The position numbers and the translations under genes were made by a program. This document shows, piece by piece, positions 1 through 8,722 of a stretch of DNA of 64,000 nucleotides. This DNA comes from Pedobacter frigiditerrae (lineage in GTDB: Bacteria > Bacteroidota > Bacteroidia > Sphingobacteriales > Sphingobacteriaceae). The DNA is taken from the NCBI RefSeq assembly GCF_032678705.1, contig NZ_JAVTSS010000002.1, positions 1,736,001-1,800,000 on the forward strand, read 5' to 3'. Within the stretch, counting starts at the first letter, position 1, and each line of letters opens with the position of its first letter. Under the pieces are notes generated by a model. That model saw only the letters and a program-made list of their open reading frames with translations, did not search any database and was not told where the DNA came from.

Positions 1-497
1 ATGTTACTCCTTCGGTTGCTTATGAGTTGCCTGGCACTCCTTACAATCAGTTAAGAAGAGTTGGTAATGAAGCTCAATCTCAAAATATTGGAGTGCCAAC
101 AGTAACTATAGTACGTACACCTAGTACTGAGCTAAAAGTTATTCTTAGAATGTTAGACAAAAATGGTGTAGCATTTAATCCGCTGGCTGGAGAAATTGTA
201 ACACGCCCATTGGCTGGTTTAACAACAGGTGCATTACAAACCATGAAGGATTATGCTATTAAAACGGTTATGTTTAATGATAGAATGGAATTTACTTTCG
301 GGACTGTGCCTTTTCCTTTGGTATCACTTGGCAATGGTTTTAATTATTACTATCGTATTCCAACTCAATTCGTAAAGTTTGATAATCCTGCTTTAGGTTT
401 GGATCAATGGTCTTCTAATCCACGATTTGTTTTTCAGTCGTTTCAAGATGGAATTTATAACATAGATTTAAAGTTCCCAGATATGTCTCATAGATAA
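1..497 (+). CDS. C-terminal part of an unrecognised protein (partial)
   Basis: The frame is open from the left edge (first full codon at base 3) and ends in TAA at 495-497, so only about 164 C-terminal residues are present and the start lies outside the window. No catalytic motif is visible. The segment is rich in aromatic residues and beta-forming stretches and ends in FPDMSHR. It is followed by a hairpin terminator and then by a secreted fucosidase, so it may be a surface or periplasmic protein of a glycan-use locus, but that is inference. An internal TTG at 27 is not a real start because the frame continues upstream of it. Confidence 0.6.
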   Translation, partial: VTPSVAYELPGTPYNQLRRVGNEAQSQNIGVPTVTIVRTPSTELKVILRMLDKNGVAFNPLAGEIVTRPLAGLTTGALQTMKDYAIKTVMFNDRMEFTFGTVPFPLVSLGNGFNYYYRIPTQFVKFDNPALGLDQWSSNPRFVFQSFQDGIYNIDLKFPDMSHR

Positions 498-513
498 TGA
501 ATAGAACATCGAG

Positions 514-545
514 AGGCCTTCCAGAATTTGGGAGGCCTTTTGTTA
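514..545 (+). terminator. Rho-independent terminator
   Basis: A 9-bp stem (514-522 with 530-538, core AGGCCT, one G-U pair) is followed by a T-rich run. It lies just after the partial gene ending at 497 and before the fucosidase start at 608, so it separates the two transcripts. Confidence 0.75.
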
Positions 546-607
546 TTTTTATTATTAGTTTTAAGTTTACTGTAATTTGTAATGCCATCATCCTTAATTT
601 CATAAAA

Positions 608-1930
608 ATGAAAAAAATACTCCTTACCATCTTACTTTTTGTTTCTGTTGTATCAGCAAATGCACAATCTTATACACCTACAGTAGCAAACCTCGAAGCT
701 AGAAAATGGTTTAGTGATGCTCGTTTTGGTTTGTTTATTCATTGGGGTCCATTTAGTATTCCAGGTAGTGGAGAATGGGTAATGAACCAGCGTAAAATAA
801 CAGTTAATAATTATACAAGGTTGAAGGATTTTTTTAACCCTACAGCTTTTGATGCTGCTCAATATGTGAGTATGGCAAAAAATGCAGGGATGAAGTATAT
901 CACTTTAATTACCCGCCATCATGATGGTTTTAGTATGTGGGATACTAAGTATTCTGATTTTAATATCATGAATACGCCTTACAAAAAGGATATCGTTAAA
1001 ATGATGGCTGATGAATGCCATAAACAAGGCATAAAATTATTTTTATATTATTCATTAGTAGATTGGAGAAGAGACGATTACCCAAGAGAAACTGGTAAAA
1101 CTGGGCAGTCAAGTGGTCGCAAAGGTAAAAGTGATTATGCCAGTTACTTACAATTTATGAAAAACCAATTAACAGAATTGCTAACTAATTATGGCGAAGT
1201 TGCAGGTATTTGGTTCGATGGCCATTGGGATCAAACTGCGCCAGAGGGCGAGAAAGACAGAACCTCTCGAATAGATTGGAAATACGAAGAAATTTATGGA
1301 CTTATTCATAAACTGCAACCTCAATGTTTAATCGGTAATAATCACCACTTATCACCATTTGTTGGCGAAGATTTTCAAATGTTTGAAAAGGACTTGCCAG
1401 GAGAAAATAAATCTGGACTAAGCTTTCAAGAGGCATCAGATAAATTGCCTGTAGAAGTTTGCGAAACCATTAACGGTTCTTGGGGTTTTAACCTAACAGA
1501 CACCACTTATAAAACCAATAAACAATTAATAGATTATTTGGTAAAGGCATCTTCTTTGGGTACAAACTTGCTGCTAAATATCGGGCCAATGCCAAATGGA
1601 CAAGTACAACCAGAATTTATTGAGCGTTTGCAATTTATGGGAGCTTGGCTTAAAACTTATGGCGAAAGCATTTATGGAACAGAAGCCGGTTACCTAAAGC
1701 CACAAGAATGGGGCAGTATTACCAAAAAAGGCAATAAAATGTATATCCACGTTTTAAACAATAAAACAGCACAAGTTAGTCTTGCTAATTTTCCAGCCAA
1801 GAAAATTAAAAAAGCATATTTATTAAAGGATAATACTCAAGTTGTATCTAAAATCAATAATGGTATTGCCAATATTTCAGTGCCAACACTTGATAATGAA
1901 CCTGATCGCGTAATTGTTTTAGAGTTATAG
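608..1930 (+). CDS. Alpha-L-fucosidase, GH29, secreted
   Basis: A 440-residue glycoside hydrolase family 29 enzyme that removes alpha-L-fucose from glycans, probably in the periplasm. An N-terminal signal peptide (MKKILLTILLFVSVVSANAQ) fixes the start at 608; an in-frame ATG at 497 would add 37 residues ahead of the signal and overlap the terminator. Family motifs are in order: FGLFIHWGPFS near residue 39, TRHHDGFSMWDT near 100, GIWFDGHWD with the expected nucleophile Asp204, and LLNIGPMPNG near residue 320. A short C-terminal beta domain follows. The general acid is not assigned with certainty in this family, so I do not name it. It is a single gene between a terminator and a spacer of about 120 bases. 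Confidence 0.93.
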   Translation: MKKILLTILLFVSVVSANAQSYTPTVANLEARKWFSDARFGLFIHWGPFSIPGSGEWVMNQRKITVNNYTRLKDFFNPTAFDAAQYVSMAKNAGMKYITLITRHHDGFSMWDTKYSDFNIMNTPYKKDIVKMMADECHKQGIKLFLYYSLVDWRRDDYPRETGKTGQSSGRKGKSDYASYLQFMKNQLTELLTNYGEVAGIWFDGHWDQTAPEGEKDRTSRIDWKYEEIYGLIHKLQPQCLIGNNHHLSPFVGEDFQMFEKDLPGENKSGLSFQEASDKLPVEVCETINGSWGFNLTDTTYKTNKQLIDYLVKASSLGTNLLLNIGPMPNGQVQPEFIERLQFMGAWLKTYGESIYGTEAGYLKPQEWGSITKKGNKMYIHVLNNKTAQVSLANFPAKKIKKAYLLKDNTQVVSKINNGIANISVPTLDNEPDRVIVLEL

Positions 1931-2053
1931 AAAAGATTTTTTAACGGAAACAATCTGCGGATCTGCGGCCCTTATTCGAAGTAACAATTTCGTGTTCGTT
2001 GCAATTTATGGCTTTCATTTTTTGATATTTATCGCTCAAACAAACCTAAACAA

Positions 2054-3634
2054 ATGAAGAAAATTTTTACCTCAACACTTATTGCCTTAAGTTTTGTAAG
2101 CATTTCTTATGCTCAACAACGTCAACAAGGTCAAGGACAAAGACCAACTACCACAACTAGCACCCCAACAGCAACCGCACCTGCAAAAGAAGAAACAAAA
2201 ATTAACACCAATATTGCTTCTAGAACCATAGTTCCAGAAAGTGCTGTTGTAACCAATAAAACCGTAACCATTAACGGAAAAGCTGTTCCTTACAAAGCTA
2301 CAACAGGTACTTTGCCAGTTTGGGATGAGGATGGAAAACCAATCGCTGGTTTGTTTTATACTTATTACGAACGTTCTGATGTTCAAAATAAAGACAAAAG
2401 ACCGTTGGTAATTTCATTTAATGGTGGTCCTGGCTCTGCTTCAGTTTGGATGCATATTGCTTACACCGGACCAGTAGTATTAAACATAGATGATGAAGGT
2501 TATCCTATTCAACCTTACGGCTATAAAGATAATAGCTCATCAATTTTAGATGTTGCAGATATCGTTTACATCGACCCAGTTAATACAGGTTATTCACGTG
2601 CAACAAGTAAAGATGTGCCTACAAGTAAGTTTTTTGGTGTAAGGGCTGATATCAAATACTTGGCAGAGTGGATCAATACGTTTGTAACTCGCAACAATAG
2701 GTGGGCATCACCAAAGTTTTTAATTGGCGAAAGTTATGGTACAACTCGTGTATCTGGCTTGGCTTTAGAATTGCAAAGTAACCAATGGATGTATTTAAAT
2801 GGGGTTATTTTAGTGTCGCCAACAGAATTAGGGATAGAAAGAGGTGCGGTTGTAGAAGCAGCCTTACGTTTGCCTTATTTCGCAGCTACAGCTTGGTATC
2901 ATAAAATGTTACCTGCAGATTTGCAAGGTAAAAAGTTGACTGCAATGTTGCCAGAAGTAGAAAATTTTACGGTTAACGAACTTATTCCTGCCATTGCAAA
3001 AGGCGGATTTTTACCCATGGCCGAAAAGCAAAAAATTGCCGCAAAAATGGCGAAGTATTCGGGTTTATCGGAAAAGGTAATTTTGCAGAATAATTTAGAT
3101 ATATCAACCAATTTATTTTGGAAAGAATTATTACGCGATAAAGGTTTTACAGTTGGCAGATTAGATTCTAGGTATAAAGGTATTGATAAAGCAGATGCTG
3201 GCGAAGGACCAGATTATAATGCAGAATTAACTTCTTGGCTACATTCGTTTACACCAGCCATTAACATGTACATCCGCAATGAGCTTAACTACAAAACCGA
3301 TTTAAAATATAACATGTTCGGTCCTGTTAATCCTTGGGATAGAAGTGGAGACCAAACAGGCGAGAATTTAAGATCGGCAATGGCACAAAACCCATATTTA
3401 CACGTATTGGTTCAATCTGGTTATTATGATGGAGCTTGTGATTATTTCAACGCGAAATATAACATGTGGCAAATGGACCCAAGCGGTAAGTTGAAAGACA
3501 GAATGAGTTGGGAAGGTTATGAAAGCGGACACATGATGTATTTGCGCAAACCAGATTTAAAAATGGGTAACGACCATATTAGAGAGTTCATAGAAAAAGC
3601 AGTGCCTAAATTTGGTACACCAGCTAAGTTTTAA
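2054..3634 (+). CDS. Secreted serine carboxypeptidase, peptidase family S10
   Basis: A 526-residue S10 peptidase that would trim C-terminal residues from peptides in the periplasm or outside the cell. Residues 1-21 are a signal peptide ending SYAQ, followed by a Gln/Thr/Pro/Ala-rich linker to about residue 46. The oxyanion motif FNGGPGSAS lies near residue 121. The nucleophile is Ser227 in GESYG, Asp459 lies in SGYYD, and His493 lies in ESGHMM, giving a complete catalytic triad. The length is normal for bacterial S10 proteins with an alpha/beta hydrolase fold. It is followed by a terminator and stands alone on its strand. Confidence 0.92.
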   Translation: MKKIFTSTLIALSFVSISYAQQRQQGQGQRPTTTTSTPTATAPAKEETKINTNIASRTIVPESAVVTNKTVTINGKAVPYKATTGTLPVWDEDGKPIAGLFYTYYERSDVQNKDKRPLVISFNGGPGSASVWMHIAYTGPVVLNIDDEGYPIQPYGYKDNSSSILDVADIVYIDPVNTGYSRATSKDVPTSKFFGVRADIKYLAEWINTFVTRNNRWASPKFLIGESYGTTRVSGLALELQSNQWMYLNGVILVSPTELGIERGAVVEAALRLPYFAATAWYHKMLPADLQGKKLTAMLPEVENFTVNELIPAIAKGGFLPMAEKQKIAAKMAKYSGLSEKVILQNNLDISTNLFWKELLRDKGFTVGRLDSRYKGIDKADAGEGPDYNAELTSWLHSFTPAINMYIRNELNYKTDLKYNMFGPVNPWDRSGDQTGENLRSAMAQNPYLHVLVQSGYYDGACDYFNAKYNMWQMDPSGKLKDRMSWEGYESGHMMYLRKPDLKMGNDHIREFIEKAVPKFGTPAKF

Positions 3635-3645
3635 AAAGGCTGAAA

Positions 3646-3664
3646 CCTGCCTGCGGTAGGCAGG
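3646..3664. repeat. Short palindromic repeat, family A
   Basis: CCTGCCTGCGGTAGGCAGG is a near-perfect palindrome just after the S10 peptidase stop. A perfect version of the same word is at 10571-10590. It is GC-rich against an AT-rich background, so it probably is a dispersed intergenic repeat. Confidence 0.6.
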
Positions 3665-3686
3665 GACCAAAGCTAAAAGACCAAAG

Positions 3687-3718
3687 GCGGTTGGATTTGC
3701 TCCAATCGCTTTTTTTTT
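3687..3718 (+). terminator. Rho-independent terminator of the S10 peptidase gene
   Basis: Stem GCGGTTGGA / TCCAATCGC (3687-3695 with 3701-3709, one G-U pair), 5-base loop, followed by nine T. Confidence 0.85.
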
Positions 3719-4080
3719 GTAGCGGAAGTTTTGAATAGCTATTAAAGTTAGTCCTGCTTTCCGCTATATCTTTTTTTGTACTTCGACTACGCTCAGTATG
3801 ACAAAAAAGTATATCACTTCAATCAGGGCTATTGAACATGAGACTGTGCAGGTAAACCGTAAATAGTTCCATAAACCTGCGTAAAATAAACCTGATAGAA
3901 CGAATGCTGTTTTTCACAGCAGCAGAGATAGCAGGACCGAACTTAAGCTATAGAAAAGATAATTGCTTTTCAAAAAAAGAATTTTATTCTGTTTATTTAG
4001 TGAACAAACTAAAGTTGTAAAATGTTATTTTGGTAATTAAAGTTTCAAAGCTAATATCTAAATATTCATATCTTTAAAGG
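3719..4080. other. Non-coding spacer holding dispersed-repeat sequence
   Basis: There is no plausible gene here. Bases 3781-3803 are a copy of the TCGACTACGCTCAG-type repeat, nested inside a longer imperfect palindrome (a T-rich run at about 3771-3779 answers an A-rich run at 3803-3808). The stretch 3835-3960 is full of short stops and small hairpins. The last 40 bases lead into the accA promoter. Confidence 0.5.
3781..3803 (-). repeat. Dispersed repeat, family D (TCGACTACGCTCAG type)
   Basis: The plus strand reads CTTCGACTACGCTCAG followed by TATGACA; the reverse complement is the TGTCA...CTGAGCGTAGTCGAAG form seen at 18195 and 23368. It is one of at least eight copies in the window, all intergenic. 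Confidence 0.75.
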
Positions 4081-4113
4081 TTGTTCTCATTTAAAAATAA
4101 TTCCCTATTTTTG
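4081..4113 (+). promoter_or_regulatory. Candidate Bacteroidota promoter for accA
   Basis: TATTTTTG at 4106-4113 matches the -7 consensus TAnnTTTG. A TTG at 4081-4083 could be the -33 element, though the spacer of 22 is longer than the usual 19. Only 10 bases separate the -7 element from the ATG at 4124, so the transcript should be leaderless or nearly so. Confidence 0.5.
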
Positions 4114-4123
4114 TAACCCGCAT

Positions 4124-5089
4124 ATGGAACAGATCAAAACATCATTCGATTTCGAAAAACCTTTAGCTGATTTAATGCAGCAAATTGAAAAGGTAAAACA
4201 AGTTGCTGATAAAACTAAGGTAGACATGTCTGCTACTTTAGCAGAACTTGACGAAAAAGTAGCTCATACTAGCAAAAACCTATATAATAACTTAACAGGA
4301 TGGCAGAAAGTTCAAATGTCTCGTCATGCTGAAAGACCCCAGACTTTAGATTATATCAATATGATTTGCGATGATTTCATCGAAATGCATGGAGATAGAA
4401 CGGTTAAGGACGATAAGGCGATTATTGGTGGTTTTGCAACAATAGATGGTCAAACCGTTATGATTATCGGTCACCAAAAAGGAAAAAATACTAAGGAGCG
4501 TCAATATCGCAATTTTGGTATGGCAAACCCAGAGGGTTACAGAAAAGCTTTACGTTTAATGCGTTTAGCAGAGAAATTCAATAAACCGGTTATTTCTTTT
4601 ATAGATACCATGGGTGCTTACCCAGGTTTGGAAGCAGAAGAACGCGGCCAAGGAGAAGCCATTGCTCGTAACTTATTAGAAATGTCTATTTTAAGAGTGC
4701 CAATTTTATGCTTTGTGGTAGGAGAGGGGGCATCTGGTGGCGCATTAGGTATTGGTATTGGCGATAAAGTTTACATGTTAGAGCATACATGGTATTCGGT
4801 AATCTCACCAGAATCTTGTTCATCTATTTTATGGAGAAGCTGGGATTTTAAAGAGAAGGCAGCAGAATGTTTGAAGTTGACTTCAGATGATATGTTTAGC
4901 AATAAACTGATTGATGGTGTGGTGAAAGAACCGCTAGGTGGTGCGCACCAAAATCCAGAGCTAATGGGCGAAACCTTAAAAGCTCAAATAGTAAAAGATT
5001 TAAAAGAATTAAAGAAAGTAAATACAGATAAGCTGATATCGACTAGAATTGAAAAATTCTGTGATATGGGTGTGGTTGTAGAGGGATAA
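4124..5089 (+). CDS. accA: Acetyl-CoA carboxylase carboxyltransferase subunit alpha
   Basis: A 321-residue cytoplasmic enzyme subunit. With AccD it transfers the carboxyl group from biotin to acetyl-CoA to make malonyl-CoA, the first step of fatty acid synthesis. The length is typical for AccA. Visible family signatures are the N-terminal helical segment with FEKPLADLMQQIEK, RPQTLDYI, DRTVKDDKAIIGG, FIDTMGAYPG, AEERGQGEAIARN and the oxyanion-forming GEGASGGALGIGIGD near residue 200. It is transcribed alone here (no accD next to it) and ends before a strong bidirectional terminator shared with the convergent DUF2723 gene. Confidence 0.97.
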   Translation: MEQIKTSFDFEKPLADLMQQIEKVKQVADKTKVDMSATLAELDEKVAHTSKNLYNNLTGWQKVQMSRHAERPQTLDYINMICDDFIEMHGDRTVKDDKAIIGGFATIDGQTVMIIGHQKGKNTKERQYRNFGMANPEGYRKALRLMRLAEKFNKPVISFIDTMGAYPGLEAEERGQGEAIARNLLEMSILRVPILCFVVGEGASGGALGIGIGDKVYMLEHTWYSVISPESCSSILWRSWDFKEKAAECLKLTSDDMFSNKLIDGVVKEPLGGAHQNPELMGETLKAQIVKDLKELKKVNTDKLISTRIEKFCDMGVVVEG

Positions 5090-5188
5090 GTCCTTGAGCG
5101 TCATACCCAACTCGATTGGGTATCGTAATGCGAAATGCGTTGCAGCGTTATGTTACTCCAAAGTTAGAATTAAGATTACACTAAACAT

Positions 5189-5224
5189 AAAAAAAGTCCC
5201 GATCATTTGATCGGGACTTTTTTA
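5189..5224. terminator. Bidirectional terminator between accA and the DUF2723 gene
   Basis: The palindrome AAAAAAGTCCCGATCA / TGATCGGGACTTTTTT is perfect, with A and T tracts on both sides, so it can stop transcription in either direction. It sits between two convergent genes. Confidence 0.9.
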
Positions 5225-5240
5225 TTATTAAGCGTTTTAA

Positions 5241-8200
5241 CTATGGTTGTCGCTGACCGAAATACATACTAAACCTACTAATTAAACTTTCATATTCTTT
5301 TTGTAGTTCTTGAGCTAATTTTGGCTGATTGTATTGAGTTGCCACTTTTGACATTGGCTCTAAACCATACATCAATCCTAGCTGTATATTATTCATGCCT
5401 ACTAATTTCTCTTTGCTATCGGTAACATCTGCCAAATAAGTTATTTCTTTCTTAATAAATGTGGCAGATTTTTTTAGTAAATCATTTGCTCTTTGGTTTT
5501 CACCTAAAATATATAGGTTTTGTGCCATTTGCGGCATGCTCATCATGGTGCGAATACCGTAAAACTTGCTTGGCATAACTTCCTCATATCTTTTCATCAC
5601 CTTTTTAGCATCTTCTATTCTGCCAGCTTTAATTAAGCCGGTAGTTAATGTGTTAAACATGTTGTTGAAGATAGATACATCATCAGTTGATTGAGCATCT
5701 AAATAAGAAGCAGTTTTAATGTTACCCCATTTAAACTTATTCATTACGTGTTGATACATCGGCTCTAAGTTTGGAGCGCTTTCACCAGAGTTTCTATCAA
5801 CAGTGCTATCTGGTTGTAATGGTAATAAACGTAGCGTTAAACCTTCGTTATATAGGTAATTATCTAAACCGTTAAATTGTGAAGAAGGAACAGTGCTACA
5901 GAAATAAATAGGTCTTTTCCAATTGTTATGTGCTAGAATATCAAACATAGCCAATGTACCTTTAGTTACATAGCCCTTGTTGAATTTCCATTCTATGGCA
6001 GGAGTGATTTTGCCCAAGTCTGCTGCTGGTAAAGTGCCTGTTTTAATAACATCTTGTGGGTTTACCGTTAACTTTAAATTTTTACTAGGTAGGTAATTAT
6101 ATTTGCTACCATCAGACATTGTTAATTTATATTCAGGATTGTCTGATAATAAAAACTCTACAATTTGCTTCAATTCAACCGAGCCTTGTATGTTGTTATC
6201 TTGCTCGTACATCACATCTCTAACCCCAGCCACATATTGCGATTCTTTCATTGAGAATGGCAATGGCTCAGATTCGTGAACCTTTCTTCTCATTCCGTTG
6301 ATATACCAATCTGTATCAAATAAACTCAAGTTAACTAATCTAATATCCGGACGAACACCTTCAACTTCTTGAATGTACCAAAGCGGGTAAGTGTCATTGT
6401 CTCCGTAAGTAAAGAGAATGGCATTAGGTGCGCATGATTCCATGTAACTTACCGCAATATCATGGGCTAACATTTTAGTAGAACGATTGTGGTCGTCCCA
6501 ACCTTGGCTACCCATTAAAACAGGGCCAGCTAATAAAGCAATAACTGCAGCACCGATTGCTGCGGTTTGTGGCTGTAGCTTTTTAAATACCCATTCCTTA
6601 ATAGCCAGTACTCCTAAACCAATCCAAATGGCAAATGCATAAAATGAACCAACATAAGCATAATCCCTCTCCCTTGGTTCCATTGGTTTTTGGTTTAGAT
6701 ACAAAACAATGGCAACACCTGTACAGAAAAACAATAAACCTATAATCCCTGCATCTTTTTGATTGCGTGAAAAATGCCAAATTGCTCCTAAAAGCCCTAA
6801 AATTAATGGTAAAAAGAAGAAACGGTTATAAGAAGTGCTTTCTGCAATAGTTGGTGGGAGATTTGTTTGGTCGCCTAAGAAAATCTTATCAATTGGCTTA
6901 ATTCCGCTTAACCACTGTCCTTCGTAATAACTGCCCTGACCTTGGTCTTCATTTTGCCTGCCTATAAAATTCCATGCAAAATAACGCATATACATGAAAC
7001 CAACTTGATAGCTGGCAAAGAATTTAAAGTTATCTATCGTAGAAGGAAAATCTTGGTCGCTAAGGCTTAGCCAATCTTTATAGTAGTTAATGTGTCCTTG
7101 GTCATCACTATACATTCTTGGGAAAAGTACCTCATGCTGTAATCTTTTTAAGCTATCTGGCAAGTTTTCATTCTCACCATAAATTCGTTTAGTTTTAATA
7201 TCTGCAACTTCATATTGTGTTTCACCTTTTCTATAAGTTTTTCCATCAGGAATAGATGCGTAACCACTTAAATCATCCGTAAGTTTAGCCATTGAATTAT
7301 AGTTTGGGCCATACACTAAGGGTCTATCACCATATTGCTCACGATTTAAATAGCTTAAAAATGAGAATGCATTATCTGGATTACTGTTGTTTAAATTAGG
7401 CTTGGCTTGAGCTCTAATTAAAATCATGGCAAAAGAGAAGTAGCCAAATATGATTAAAGTGGTAGAAAGTAACGCAAGGTTTAAAATTTTCTTTTGGTGT
7501 TTGATAGAATATCTAATCCCTAATACCAAACCCGTAATCAATAGAATTATGAAGAATAAAACACCTGTTCCAAAACCTAAGCCTAAAGTATTCACAAAGA
7601 ATAAATCGAAATAAGCGCCAAAAGAAACTAAATATTGAACAATAAAATATTGAATGAATGCTAAAATTAAAATTCCAATACCCAATGTTTTAAATACACC
7701 AGCATTGGTTGCCTTTTTGGTTTTTCTAAAATAGTAAACAAAAGCAAGCGCTGGTATAGTTAATAAGTTTAATAAGTGAATACCAATAGAAAGACCCATG
7801 ATATAGGCAATGAATAATAACCATTTATCGGCACGTGGTTCATCTGCAATGGCTTCCCATTTTAAAACTGCCCAAAAAACAACTGCTGTTGCCAATGATG
7901 ACAAGGCATAAACTTCAGATTCTACAGCCGAAAACCAAAAGCTATCTGAGAAGGTATATGCTAAAGCACCAACTGCTCCTGCACCCATTATAGTGATTAA
8001 ATTTGTTGTGCTTACTACTTCTTCTCCTTTGGCAATAATTTTTTTAGCTAAGGCGGTAATGGTCCAAAATAAGAATAATATTGTTGCCGCACTTGCTAGC
8101 GCAGAGCCAACATTCATGAAGTAAGCCACTTTTGTATTATCGCCCATGGCAAATAACGAAAAGAAACGCTGAATCATTAAAAATAATGGTGCACCTGGTT

Positions 8201-8348
8201 GGTGAACCACTTGCATTTTTAATGCTGCGGAAATAAACTCACCACAATCCCAAAAACTAACAGAAGGTTCTAAAGTAGAAATATAGGTTACAGCTGCTAT
8301 TAAGAAACAAAACCAGCCTACAAGATTGTTTATTTTTGAGTATTTCAT
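5241..8348 (-). CDS. DUF2723 multi-pass membrane protein (GT117-type glycosyltransferase family)
   Basis: A 1035-residue integral membrane protein. The first half has about ten hydrophobic segments and carries the family signature: SFWDCGEFISAALKMQV near residue 32 and HQPGAPLF near 49, reminiscent of the acidic first-loop motif of GT-C mannosyltransferases. A further hydrophobic block covers about residues 510-630. The last 400 residues are soluble and contain FTYGDNDTYPLWYIQEVEG, another DUF2723 mark. Members are usually 1000-1100 residues, so this one is complete. The family is annotated as protein O-mannosyltransferase-like or glycosyltransferase family 117; the substrate here is unknown. 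It is a single gene, convergent with accA. Confidence 0.9.
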   Translation of the reverse strand: MKYSKINNLVGWFCFLIAAVTYISTLEPSVSFWDCGEFISAALKMQVVHQPGAPLFLMIQRFFSLFAMGDNTKVAYFMNVGSALASAATILFLFWTITALAKKIIAKGEEVVSTTNLITIMGAGAVGALAYTFSDSFWFSAVESEVYALSSLATAVVFWAVLKWEAIADEPRADKWLLFIAYIMGLSIGIHLLNLLTIPALAFVYYFRKTKKATNAGVFKTLGIGILILAFIQYFIVQYLVSFGAYFDLFFVNTLGLGFGTGVLFFIILLITGLVLGIRYSIKHQKKILNLALLSTTLIIFGYFSFAMILIRAQAKPNLNNSNPDNAFSFLSYLNREQYGDRPLVYGPNYNSMAKLTDDLSGYASIPDGKTYRKGETQYEVADIKTKRIYGENENLPDSLKRLQHEVLFPRMYSDDQGHINYYKDWLSLSDQDFPSTIDNFKFFASYQVGFMYMRYFAWNFIGRQNEDQGQGSYYEGQWLSGIKPIDKIFLGDQTNLPPTIAESTSYNRFFFLPLILGLLGAIWHFSRNQKDAGIIGLLFFCTGVAIVLYLNQKPMEPRERDYAYVGSFYAFAIWIGLGVLAIKEWVFKKLQPQTAAIGAAVIALLAGPVLMGSQGWDDHNRSTKMLAHDIAVSYMESCAPNAILFTYGDNDTYPLWYIQEVEGVRPDIRLVNLSLFDTDWYINGMRRKVHESEPLPFSMKESQYVAGVRDVMYEQDNNIQGSVELKQIVEFLLSDNPEYKLTMSDGSKYNYLPSKNLKLTVNPQDVIKTGTLPAADLGKITPAIEWKFNKGYVTKGTLAMFDILAHNNWKRPIYFCSTVPSSQFNGLDNYLYNEGLTLRLLPLQPDSTVDRNSGESAPNLEPMYQHVMNKFKWGNIKTASYLDAQSTDDVSIFNNMFNTLTTGLIKAGRIEDAKKVMKRYEEVMPSKFYGIRTMMSMPQMAQNLYILGENQRANDLLKKSATFIKKEITYLADVTDSKEKLVGMNNIQLGLMYGLEPMSKVATQYNQPKLAQELQKEYESLISRFSMYFGQRQP

Positions 8349-8516
8349 TCTATAAATGGATAAAAATTAACGCTATTTGCACATAAAAATGCTGCCGAAA
8401 ATAAAGAATTAGATTGATATAAGTACAAAAATTTAACGTCTTTTAACAAAAATTAACGCTTTATTTGCGCTTGTAATAAGGTTTTGAAAATATTTTAATT
8501 TTTTTTGACTTCAGAC

Positions 8517-8546
8517 TTGCAGCATAAAAAAATAAGCGTAAATTTG
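8517..8546 (+). promoter_or_regulatory. Promoter of tRNA-Gln
   Basis: TTG at 8517-8519, exactly 19 bases, then TAAATTTG at 8539-8546. This is a perfect match to the Bacteroidota TTG-N19-TAnnTTTG promoter, placed about 35 bases before the tRNA. Confidence 0.8.
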
Positions 8547-8581
8547 CATTCCATTTCAGAACAACGGATGGGAAATAAAAT

Positions 8582-8652
8582 TGTCCGATAGTATAAGGGT
8601 AGTACAACGGTTTTTGGTACCGTTTGTCTTGGTTCGAATCCAGGTCGGACAA
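8582..8652 (+). tRNA. tRNA-Gln (anticodon TTG)
   Basis: A 71-nt cloverleaf. The acceptor stem TGTCCGA (8582-8588) pairs with TCGGACA (8645-8651), and the discriminator A is at 8652. The anticodon stem ACGGT/ACCGT encloses loop TTTTGGT, giving anticodon TTG for Gln (CAA/CAG). The T loop TTCGAAT lies on a CTTGG/CCAGG stem. CCA is not encoded. It has its own promoter upstream and a terminator downstream, so it is a single-tRNA unit. Confidence 0.97.
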
Positions 8653-8662
8653 CAAATTTTTT

Positions 8663-8698
8663 TCGGATTGTGACTAAAAGCGCAATCCGATTTTTTTT
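8663..8698 (+). terminator. Terminator of tRNA-Gln
   Basis: An 8-bp perfect stem TCGGATTG / CAATCCGA followed by eight T, directly downstream of the tRNA and before prs. Confidence 0.85.
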
Positions 8699-8722
8699 AA
8701 CCAGCATTGATACCCACAAATC

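Noticed and set aside
497..607. Upstream start for the fucosidase at 497
   Set aside because: It would place 37 residues before a clear signal peptide and translate through a terminator hairpin.
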